Assembly (NCBI GenBank): GCA_964487355.1
Contig: CAZAPS010000040.1
Span: 1-12,653, forward strand
Direction: 5' to 3'
Length of the DNA: 12,653 bases
Source of the DNA: JAXGYX01 sp964487355
GTDB taxonomy: Bacteria; Bacillota; Clostridia; Saccharofermentanales; Fastidiosipilaceae
The notes under the pieces are model-generated. The model had not been told where the DNA came from. It saw only the letters and a list, made by a program, of their open reading frames with translations, and searched no databases. Every line of letters starts with the position of its first letter. The stretch's first letter is position 1. Below are positions 1 through 6,598 of this stretch, one piece after another. Made by a program: the position numbers and the translations under genes.

Positions 1-939
1 ATCTATATATCTCACAAACTGGATGAAGTCATGGCGATCGCGGACGATGTGACGATGATCCGCGACGGCGTCTCGATTGATTCCAAATGTATTAATCAGA
101 CAAGCAAGGCGGAAATCATACGCAATATGGTGGGTCGCGAACTGGTGAACCAGTTTCCTGTCGTGGAGCATACAAAAGGTAAAGTCAGATTTTCAGTTCA
201 GAATTACAATATCTTCAAGGTTGGCAGCCGAACTCGTAAATTGATTGATGACATATCATTTGAGGCGAAAGAAGGAGAAGTTCTGGGTGTCTCCGGTCTG
301 ATGGGATCAGGAAGAACAGAATTATTTTCGAGCATTTGTGGTATTTTACCCAATCGCAAAGAGGGTGAAGTTTACCTCAATGGTGAGAAATTAAATATCA
401 ACAGCGCGAAAGACGCCATATCTCACGGTATTTATTATCTCACGGAGGACCGCAACCGATTTGGTCTGGTTTTGAACATGTCCGTCAGAGAGAACATAAC
501 GTTGTCCAGTTTGCGTAAAATTGCTCGAATGGGCGTCATTGACCGGGACAAAGAAGAAACATATGTCAATGATTATGTGAGAAAGATTAACATCAAAACG
601 CCGTCCAATTCCGTGAAAGTTTCGACACTCAGTGGTGGAAATCGTCAGAAGGTGGCGATCGCGAAATCATTGCTTACCGAGCCTAAGGTGCTGATTTTGG
701 ATGAACCGACACGCGGCATCGACGTAGGCGCCAAGTATGAAATTTATAGTATTATTCACCAATTGGTTGACCAAGGTGTTGTGGTCATCGTTATTTCCTC
801 AGAATTGGAAGAGGTTCTGGGTTTGAGTGATCGAGTCTTGGTTTTCGCGGAAGGAAAACTAAGTGGTGAGTTGGATATCAATGAGGCCGACCAAGTGAGC
901 ATAATGAAAATGGCCACCGGCGTTGAAACGGATGATTAA
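1..939 (+). CDS. Sugar ABC transporter ATP-binding protein, RbsA/XylG/MglA type, 5'-truncated
   Basis: This cytoplasmic ATPase powers a CUT2-family sugar or polyol importer. The gene enters from the left edge already open; the first codons read IYISHKLDEV, the H-loop region that ends the first nucleotide-binding domain of these tandem ATPases, so about 190 N-terminal residues are missing. The visible 312 residues hold the second ATPase domain. Its Walker A is the degenerate GLMGSGRT (about residues 99-106, Lys replaced by Arg), which is normal for the C-terminal domain of RbsA proteins. A TEDR..GL stretch follows near 149, then the signature LSGGNRQK (210-217) and Walker B LILDEPT (231-237). 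The H-loop position reads ISSELEE, also usual for this half. The permease follows after 12 bases, so the two are co-translated. The substrate cannot be read from this subunit; the neighbouring enzymes suggest an inositol or related polyol. An in-frame ATG at 31 is internal, not the true start. Confidence 0.95.
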   Translation: MYISHKLDEVMAIADDVTMIRDGVSIDSKCINQTSKAEIIRNMVGRELVNQFPVVEHTKGKVRFSVQNYNIFKVGSRTRKLIDDISFEAKEGEVLGVSGLMGSGRTELFSSICGILPNRKEGEVYLNGEKLNINSAKDAISHGIYYLTEDRNRFGLVLNMSVRENITLSSLRKIARMGVIDRDKEETYVNDYVRKINIKTPSNSVKVSTLSGGNRQKVAIAKSLLTEPKVLILDEPTRGIDVGAKYEIYSIIHQLVDQGVVVIVISSELEEVLGLSDRVLVFAEGKLSGELDINEADQVSIMKMATGVETDD

Positions 940-951
940 GGAGACATTCAA

Positions 952-2097
952 ATGGATGGTAAATCACTAACCAGTTTTAATTTACTTGGCTTTCTGAAGA
1001 AATACGCCATGTATTTAGTTTTTATTCTGATCGTTATCTTTTTTACGATTATGACGGATGGCGTATTCTTACAAGCGCGCAACATTTCAAATCTGTTCAG
1101 ACAGATGGCTATTATCGGCATACTGGCGACCGGCATGTCTCTGGTCATCGTGTCGGGGAATATCGATCTGTCGGTCGGAACGTTTCTCGGTTTTGTCAGT
1201 GGTTTCGCGTCGGCCGGCATGGTCTGGTGGCGTTGGAACACACCTGTAGCGATTGTCTTGGGCGTCATGGTTGGCCTCGTAGTTGGCCTTGTGCATGGCT
1301 TGCTGATCGCGTATTTAAAAATGCCCGCATTTATCACCACGTTGGGCACACAGTTTGTTTTTAGAGGCGCGCTTCTTGGTGTCATCAAGGGACAGACTGT
1401 CGCGCCGCTTCATAAATCGTTCGTCGCGATTGGGCAAGGTTATCTTCCACGTCAAATCGGCTGGATTTTGGCGATTGTGGCAGCGGTTCTCTTTGTTCTC
1501 AGTGTGTTCAACAGACGAAGAAAGAATGCCAAACTGGGAATTGAATCGAGTCCGTTATTCAAAGACATAATCAAAATCGTGCTGTTTGTGGGCATCATTT
1601 TCCTGTTCGCCTATTTGATGAACGTTTATGAAGGCATTCCCATTCCGACACTGATTCTGTTGGGCCTGACTTTGGTTTATACCTTCATCGCCGAAAAAAC
1701 GACCTTTGGACGCAGCGTCTACGCGATTGGTGGAAACAGCATGGCGGCCCAATACGCCGGCATCAACACCAAAAATGTGGTGACGGTGGTGTATATGTTG
1801 TCTGGCGCTCTTTCCGCGACCGCCGGTTTGGTCATCGCGGCGCGGCTGAATGCCGGCTCTCCTCAATCCGGTATGTATATGGAAACTGACGCGATCGCGT
1901 CTGCGGTCATTGGTGGTATCAGTATGGCCGGCGGTACGGGCAAGGTCTATGGCGCGTTGTTCGGCGCGGCTCTCATGGCGGCTTTGGACAACGGCATGAG
2001 CATGATGAACGTTGAAACGTTCTGGCAATACATTGTTAAAGGAACCGTGCTGGTACTGGCTGTATTGTTTGACATCACTTCTAAAAACAAGAAGTAA
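952..2097 (+). CDS. Sugar ABC transporter permease, RbsC/XylH type
   Basis: This integral membrane subunit of the CUT2 importer pairs with the preceding ATPase. The 381-residue product is a chain of hydrophobic segments (for example about 19-35, 50-67, 97-118, 171-184, 208-224 and 231-247). It carries family motifs: SGNIDLSVG near 69-77, MPAFITTLGT near 124-133, and the C-terminal GGISMAGGTGKVYGA near 322-336, which couples to the ATPase. At 381 residues it is longer than RbsC (about 320) and closer to XylH, with the extra length in a basic cytoplasmic linker (FNRRRKNAK, about 186-194). The start is set by AAGGAGA about 7 bases before the ATG. The binding protein is not in view and is probably upstream. 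Family is certain; substrate is inferred from the inositol-type enzymes downstream. Confidence 0.95.
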   Translation: MDGKSLTSFNLLGFLKKYAMYLVFILIVIFFTIMTDGVFLQARNISNLFRQMAIIGILATGMSLVIVSGNIDLSVGTFLGFVSGFASAGMVWWRWNTPVAIVLGVMVGLVVGLVHGLLIAYLKMPAFITTLGTQFVFRGALLGVIKGQTVAPLHKSFVAIGQGYLPRQIGWILAIVAAVLFVLSVFNRRRKNAKLGIESSPLFKDIIKIVLFVGIIFLFAYLMNVYEGIPIPTLILLGLTLVYTFIAEKTTFGRSVYAIGGNSMAAQYAGINTKNVVTVVYMLSGALSATAGLVIAARLNAGSPQSGMYMETDAIASAVIGGISMAGGTGKVYGALFGAALMAALDNGMSMMNVETFWQYIVKGTVLVLAVLFDITSKNKK

Positions 2098-2340
2098 AAT
2101 GGCAAAAAACTATTCATATCAGATTAAAATGACTGAATTTGAACGGTTATTTTTGGCAAATACGGCAAGAATTCCATTTAATCGATGGACTGGCTGGAAT
2201 ACTATATAGATAGTAAATCAAACATTTAATTCAAAAGTGTTTCAGCCAATCTTTTTAGCAGTTTATTCGAAACAGATGATTCAATTTTGATGACAGCATT
2301 TCCGGAAGTGTCAATTTGTTATTCCAAAAGGAGGTAAAAA
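2098..2340 (+). other. Intergenic gap with a possible 36-codon ORF and weak dyads
   Basis: This 243-base gap separates the transporter from the first enzyme. An ATG at 2099, two bases after the permease stop, opens a 36-residue frame ending at 2209. It begins MAKNYSYQIKM, has no clear Shine-Dalgarno beyond AAGAAG, and I do not recognise it; it could be a reinitiated small protein, a gene remnant or chance. Further on are TGTTTC (2238-2243) facing GAAACA (2269-2274), and an imperfect dyad at 2287-2314 centred on TTCCGGAA. AAAGGAGG at 2327-2334 is the ribosome binding site of the next gene. I see no intrinsic terminator and no convincing promoter, so read-through from the transporter genes is likely. 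Confidence 0.4.
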
Positions 2341-3522
2341 ATGAGAGCTTTTTATGTAGAAGCTGAATGGGCGCCCAAAGAGGGATATGTCCTAAGCGAT
2401 AGAGAAAAAACTACCAAACGTTCCGCTAGAGGCAGCAATATTTGGAAGAACATCAAAGGTTCGGTAGTGGATCGTCCGATGCCCAAACCGAAAGAAGACG
2501 AAGTTTTGCTGAAGGTCGGAGCGGCGGGAATCTGCGGCACTGACGCTCATTTGCTGCAGATGGATGATGAAGGTTACACCCGTTATAACGGCCATTCCAA
2601 GTATCCGATTATTATCGGTCATGAGTTTTCCGGTGAAGTCGTCTCCTGCGGACCAAGAGTCAAACGATTGACTGACGGCGATCTTGTAAGTGTGGAATCC
2701 ATGAACTGGTGTGGAGAGTGTGACGCTTGCCGGATGGGCATGTTCAATCAATGTCAGCAACTTGAAGAACCCGGACTGACTTATGATGGTGGGTTTGCTG
2801 AATACGTTGTTGTTCGCGAGAAATATTGTTATGTATTGAACGATATCGCGGAATACTATGGCGATCGTCAAGTCGCGCTCGAGTTGGGTGCCTTGATTGA
2901 GCCCACAGGCGTTGCCTACAATGGGCTATTTGTCAGAGGCGGCGGTTTCCGCCCCGGCTCACATGCTGTTGTGTTTGGTGCCGGTCCTGTCGGTTTGGCG
3001 GCGGTCGCATTGGTCAAAGCTGCCGGATGCGGTAAGTTGATCGTGTTTGACACCACTCCGGAACGCATGGAGTTGGCGAAATCCTTGGGAGCGGACTACA
3101 CCTTCAATCCTTTGGATTATAAGGATTCCGACGAACAGGCGGCGCATATTATGGAACTGACCGGAAATCGTGGAGTCGGAATTTTTGCCGAGTGCTCCGG
3201 CGCGACCAAAGCAAATTACCCTGTGATCGGCAAGAGTCTGGCGATTGGTGGAAAATGCATCCAGATCGGACATGCTGTCGCTCAGCCGGTAGTGGATCTT
3301 TATCCATTCCAGTTTAACGCGGCGGCGATCTATGGCTCCAACGGGCAATCCGGCCAGGGTATTTACAGCGACATTATCGCGATGATGTCCGCGGGCCGCA
3401 TAGATATGCGCAAAATGGTCACAGACCGAGTTCATCTTGAAGACATTGAGGCCGGTATCGAAAAGGCCGTTAACTGCGTGTCCGGCAAAGTGCTGGTCAG
3501 CATGGACTATGATCGCATCTAA
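2341..3522 (+). CDS. iolM: Zinc-dependent dehydrogenase, scyllo-inosose 3-dehydrogenase (IolM) type
   Basis: This is a 393-residue medium-chain dehydrogenase, probably cytoplasmic and NAD-linked. Catalytic zinc ligands are visible as Cys65 (GICGTD), His94-Glu95 (GHEFSG) and Glu187 (LIEPTG). Structural zinc is held by Cys124, 127, 130 and 138. The Rossmann loop is GAGPVG (213-218), followed by an acidic Asp237 that favours NAD over NADP. It shares with Thermotoga maritima TM0412 the long N-terminal insert with a GSxxW element (31-35), the DEGYxxY stretch (about 76-82), VAYN..FVRGGG.RPG (191-206) and a late GSNGQSGQG (332-340). TM0412 (IolM) oxidises 2-keto-myo-inositol to a diketo-inositol. 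The match is from memory of that sequence, not an alignment. The AAAGGAGG ribosome binding site fixes the start. The epimerase gene follows after 19 bases. A related L-threonine or polyol dehydrogenase function remains possible, but the neighbours support IolM. Confidence 0.75.
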   Translation: MRAFYVEAEWAPKEGYVLSDREKTTKRSARGSNIWKNIKGSVVDRPMPKPKEDEVLLKVGAAGICGTDAHLLQMDDEGYTRYNGHSKYPIIIGHEFSGEVVSCGPRVKRLTDGDLVSVESMNWCGECDACRMGMFNQCQQLEEPGLTYDGGFAEYVVVREKYCYVLNDIAEYYGDRQVALELGALIEPTGVAYNGLFVRGGGFRPGSHAVVFGAGPVGLAAVALVKAAGCGKLIVFDTTPERMELAKSLGADYTFNPLDYKDSDEQAAHIMELTGNRGVGIFAECSGATKANYPVIGKSLAIGGKCIQIGHAVAQPVVDLYPFQFNAAAIYGSNGQSGQGIYSDIIAMMSAGRIDMRKMVTDRVHLEDIEAGIEKAVNCVSGKVLVSMDYDRI

Positions 3523-3541
3523 GACAGTGAAAGGAGTCCGA

Positions 3542-4456
3542 ATGAACGCGGCAAAAAGCATGAATTTCCCCTATCGTTTGGCCCTGTCCACCGCTTTCTC
3601 CGCGACTTCTCGTCAACCTATACTGTTGCGAGGCTCCATCCAGGAGAACCTGAGACGAGCGAATGATCTTGGCTACGATGGGATTGAAGTTCATATGCGC
3701 CCCGACGCTGAAATTGATGCCGAGGAGATTCAAGAAGTCATGAACGAAACGGGCTGTGGAATCAGCGCGGTCGTAACGGGAAAATTGTTTACAGAGATGG
3801 GCTATTCTCTCGTCGAAGAAGATTCAGCCAGACGACTCGAGTGTATTGATTATATGAAACGGTATATCGAGATCGCCGGTGCTTTTCAGACCGACATCAT
3901 TATTGGTTGGGTGAAGGGAAATGTGCCCGATGAGGCGGAGCCGGTAGAGTTTGAGGAGAGATTGGCGAATTCGCTGGCCGAACTTGATGATTTCGCGGAC
4001 CGATTGAAAGTCAACCTGAATATGGAATTGATCAATCGCTATGAGACCAATTGGTTCAACCAAGTCAGTCAAGCGACGAGGTTTATACAAACCAATCAGT
4101 TAAAGCGTTGCAAGATTCATCTTGACACGTTTCATATGAATATCGAAGAACGCGACATGGCCGAGGCTGTTCGTCGGGCCGGTGAACATTTAGGGTATGT
4201 GCATTTTGCTGACAATGACCGCTGGTACCCCGGCCACGGGACAATACAGTTTGAGAGTGTCTTACAGGCTCTCGAAGACGTTGAGTACGAAGGTTATGTC
4301 ACAGTTGAATGCCTACCACTTCCCACCGGGGACATCGCGGCTTACATGTCAAGAGAAAATATTTTAGAAATTTACAAACAGTTTCGACAAAGCAAAAATT
4401 ATTATTGCGAAAGCATACAAGGAGGAAAAAAATGGGCAAATGGACATTACCGTTAA
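3542..4456 (+). CDS. iolO: Sugar epimerase/isomerase TIM barrel, 5-keto-L-gluconate epimerase (IolO) type
   Basis: This 304-residue protein belongs to the xylose-isomerase-like TIM barrel (AP endonuclease 2) fold. Likely metal ligands are Glu162 (MELINRYE), Asp195 (LDTFHMN), His221 (HFADND) and Glu256 (VECLPLP). The strings NRYET, DTFHMNIEE, RW.PG.G and VECLPLP are also found in Thermotoga maritima TM0416, recalled from memory, which converts 5-keto-L-gluconate to D-tagaturonate. Here it would use the product of the IolN-like hydrolase. AAAGGAG six bases before ATG 3542 sets the start; the frame is open further upstream, but that would run into the dehydrogenase gene. The C-terminus carries about 24 residues past the usual family end, and these codons overlap the ribosome binding site and first codons of the next gene by 25 bases, pointing to translational coupling. 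A tagatose/psicose 3-epimerase role is the main alternative. Confidence 0.75.
   Translation: MNAAKSMNFPYRLALSTAFSATSRQPILLRGSIQENLRRANDLGYDGIEVHMRPDAEIDAEEIQEVMNETGCGISAVVTGKLFTEMGYSLVEEDSARRLECIDYMKRYIEIAGAFQTDIIIGWVKGNVPDEAEPVEFEERLANSLAELDDFADRLKVNLNMELINRYETNWFNQVSQATRFIQTNQLKRCKIHLDTFHMNIEERDMAEAVRRAGEHLGYVHFADNDRWYPGHGTIQFESVLQALEDVEYEGYVTVECLPLPTGDIAAYMSRENILEIYKQFRQSKNYYCESIQGGKKWANGHYR
4421..4425 (+). promoter_or_regulatory. Ribosome binding site that decides the IolN-like start
   Basis: GGAGG followed by six A residues stands directly before ATG 4432. It lies inside the 3' end of the epimerase gene, so translation of the hydrolase is probably coupled to that gene. It rules against the upstream in-frame ATG at 4309. 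Confidence 0.85.
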
Positions 4457-5394
4457 CAACAGGCGGCCACATGGAGAGAGATACCGGAATTTATTATCAG
4501 ACAATGACCAGCCGTGAGGTGGAAGAGCGTCTGAAAGTCAACGATGTATTGTTGCTGCCGATCGGCTCGACCGAGAATCACGGCGCCAACGCTCCATATG
4601 GTGAAGATACTTTCTTGGATACGAGAATTTGCGAATTGGTCGCCCAGGCAACCGGTTGCACAGTGGCTGAGCCGATCTGGTATGGATCTCATCCTTATCA
4701 TCATTTGGGCATGCCCGGAACGGTCATCATTCCTGAAGACATCCTTTCTGACTACATCTCATATGTCTTCGCCGGCTTCTGGAACACCGGTTTCAGAAAA
4801 ATCATTGTAGTGAACGGTCACGGACAAGATTACGTCATCCCCGCCGCTATCCACAAATTTGGAAAAAAATGGCAAGTGCCCAGCATTATCCTGTACTACC
4901 ATTTCTGGAAAGGCGCCGGCAAACTGCTGAGCACCAAAGAAAAGGGCGGTATGTTTGACGACAGTTTCATCCATGCGGATGAAGTTGAACAATCTTTTTC
5001 GCTGGCCTTGTTCCCTGAGTTTTGTAAGCAGGAATATGCCGAAGAGACCACACCAAGCCGCTTAATTCCGCCAGGTCATGTCAACAATTCAGCGGAAGAC
5101 CTTGATGCTCCGATTAACTGGTATAACGCCCTTGGCACCACCGCCATGGAGTGCATCCACACACCTGAAGGAGTCATTGGCAATCCTAAAAAAGCGGATG
5201 CCGCGAAAGCGATTCCCGGCCTTGAGCGCATTCTTGACCGACTGGAGTTGATGGTCAACGATATCATCACCACCTACCCCGCGGGAGAGCTGCCGCCGAT
5301 CGATCAGGTCACACAGCGCAAACGTGAAGACATTGAAGCCGTGATTCAGGGACCGACCAAAGGTGGCCGTCACCTGTACACCCTCGAATATTGA
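4432..5394 (+). CDS. iolN: Creatininase-family hydrolase, 3-dehydro-scyllo-inosose hydrolase (IolN) type
   Basis: This 320-residue metallohydrolase has the creatinine amidohydrolase fold. Metal ligand motifs are in order: Glu48 and His50 in PIGSTENHG, Asp59 in GEDT, His130 in NGHG, and HADEVEQS (181-188) in place of the family's HAGxxETS, giving Glu186. In the Thermotoga inositol route the IolN protein (TM0413) hydrolyses the diketo-inositol ring to 5-keto-L-gluconate. The placement here, directly after IolM- and IolO-like genes, is the main reason for that assignment; fold alone would only say amidohydrolase or lactam/diketone hydrolase. GGAGG at 4421-4425, six bases before ATG 4432, decides the start. 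An upstream ATG at 4309 in the same frame would add 41 residues lying wholly inside the epimerase gene and lacks a ribosome binding site. The C-terminal 40 or so residues are charged and outside the core motifs. Confidence 0.7.
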   Translation: MGKWTLPLTTGGHMERDTGIYYQTMTSREVEERLKVNDVLLLPIGSTENHGANAPYGEDTFLDTRICELVAQATGCTVAEPIWYGSHPYHHLGMPGTVIIPEDILSDYISYVFAGFWNTGFRKIIVVNGHGQDYVIPAAIHKFGKKWQVPSIILYYHFWKGAGKLLSTKEKGGMFDDSFIHADEVEQSFSLALFPEFCKQEYAEETTPSRLIPPGHVNNSAEDLDAPINWYNALGTTAMECIHTPEGVIGNPKKADAAKAIPGLERILDRLELMVNDIITTYPAGELPPIDQVTQRKREDIEAVIQGPTKGGRHLYTLEY

Positions 5395-5423
5395 TTTTCG
5401 ATTAATTAACAGGAGGATCACTT

Positions 5424-6482
5424 ATGAAGTGGAAACAAGCGTTTATGCACGGCCCGCATGATATGCGGATTGAAACTGTGGAAATGCCGGAATTGGGACC
5501 CTATGATGTCCTAGTCAAACTCGGAGCTTGTGGCATCTGCCAGTCTGACATCGAATGCTTTGAAGGCGAGTCAGCCGAAGGAAGATACGATATCGCTCCC
5601 TATACACCCGGTCATGAGTGGGCGGGTAAAGTAGTGCAGTTCGGTTCAGCTGTAACTGACTTGGTTGTTGGAGACAAAGTTGTCGGTGATTGCGTCTTGC
5701 CTTGCAAAAAATGCGCAAACTGCAAAGATGGGAAAATGCCCTCGGCTTGCCTGAACATGCGCGAAGTCGGATTCCGTCCGGATTCCCCGGGTGGATTTGG
5801 TGAATATCTCGTCTTGGAAGCGGAATTTCTGCACAAAATTCCGGACGACTGGTCTTACGAGATGGGTGCCTGGGTAGAGACGTTCAACGTTGGCTACTGG
5901 GGAGTATGGGGTACCGAGTGCAACCCGGACGCTTCGGATGACTGTGTCATCATTGGCGCCGGCCCGATTGGCCTTTGCGCCGCGATGGTCTGTGCCACTT
6001 CCGGCGCCAATGTCATCGTTGTCGACCCGATCGCGAGTCGCCGCGAGACCGCACTGCAATATGGAGCGGACCACGTCGTGGATCCTACCGACGGAAACGT
6101 TGAAGATTCGATCAATGCCTTGACGGGTGGTCGTGGCGGCTCCGTTGTCATTGAGTGCTCCGGTAACGACATCGGTATTGCGTCTGTGTTTGATGTTGCG
6201 GGCCATAATGGCCGTATCGGTCTTGTTGGTCATTCAATTGGACGAAAAGTGCCTGTTGAAATCGGTAAAACCATCTGGAAGACACTGAAAATCTCAGGTT
6301 CCGGTGGCACGAAAGACTGGTTCCCCGGCACAATCCGTTTTATGTCAGCGATTAAGGATCAATATGATTTTGAAGCGCTGAACACCCATCACTTCAAATT
6401 CGAAGAATTGGATGCGGCGATGGATATGGCGGCAAACCACAAAGACATCGCACGTAAAGTCATGCTGATGTTTGAAGACTAA
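5424..6482 (+). CDS. Second zinc-dependent medium-chain dehydrogenase, substrate unknown
   Basis: This 352-residue MDR-family alcohol or polyol dehydrogenase has catalytic zinc ligands at Cys39 (GICQSD), His64-Glu65 (GHEWAG) and probably Glu152 (WVETFN). Structural zinc cysteines are 94, 97, 100 and 109. The nucleotide loop is GAGPIG (178-183), with Asp201 (VVDP) suggesting NAD. It lacks the N-terminal insert of the IolM-like protein and is not a close duplicate of it. AGGAGG, seven bases before the ATG, sets the start, and the gene begins 29 bases after the hydrolase, so it is in the same operon. In context it could reduce a keto-uronate such as tagaturonate or 5-ketogluconate, or oxidise an inositol isomer or derivative. 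Those roles are inferred; nothing in the sequence picks one. Family is secure. Confidence 0.9.
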   Translation: MKWKQAFMHGPHDMRIETVEMPELGPYDVLVKLGACGICQSDIECFEGESAEGRYDIAPYTPGHEWAGKVVQFGSAVTDLVVGDKVVGDCVLPCKKCANCKDGKMPSACLNMREVGFRPDSPGGFGEYLVLEAEFLHKIPDDWSYEMGAWVETFNVGYWGVWGTECNPDASDDCVIIGAGPIGLCAAMVCATSGANVIVVDPIASRRETALQYGADHVVDPTDGNVEDSINALTGGRGGSVVIECSGNDIGIASVFDVAGHNGRIGLVGHSIGRKVPVEIGKTIWKTLKISGSGGTKDWFPGTIRFMSAIKDQYDFEALNTHHFKFEELDAAMDMAANHKDIARKVMLMFED

Positions 6483-6519
6483 AGGATTAACATTACTAAT
6501 TTTTTCTTTCCTATTCCTG

Positions 6520-6558
6520 CACATGGAGCTGCTGTACATTTGTACGCAGCTCTATGTG
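6520..6558 (+). other. Long RNA hairpin between two genes, no U-tract
   Basis: The arm CACATGGAGCTGCTGTACA (6520-6538) pairs with 6541-6558, giving 17 Watson-Crick pairs, one G-U pair and one bulged T. The tip closes over TT, so a slightly wider loop will form in practice. The bases after it (TATATATGGG) are not a T-run, so it is not a standard intrinsic terminator on the + strand, and an A-run rather than a T-run follows on the - strand. It could be an mRNA processing or stability element, an attenuator, or a protein-binding dyad between the dehydrogenase and the Gfo/Idh gene. Confidence 0.75.
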
Positions 6559-6598
6559 TATATATGGGATGCATTTGATCTGAAGAGAGGAATTACTA

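Noticed and set aside
948..1388. Long open frame on the - strand inside the permease gene
   Set aside because: It is antisense to a clear membrane protein, has low-complexity Thr/Lys/Pro-rich composition and no ribosome binding site; a shadow of the coding strand.
2959..3561. 200-codon open frame on the - strand across the IolM-like gene
   Set aside because: Fully antisense to a gene with intact family motifs, and its product resembles no protein I know.
4309..4431. Longer start for the IolN-like hydrolase
   Set aside because: Would add 41 residues entirely inside the epimerase gene, with no ribosome binding site; GGAGG before 4432 is a much better signal.
5646..6233. 195-codon open frame on the - strand in the second dehydrogenase
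   Set aside because: Antisense shadow; the + strand frame has zinc ligands and a Rossmann loop in order.
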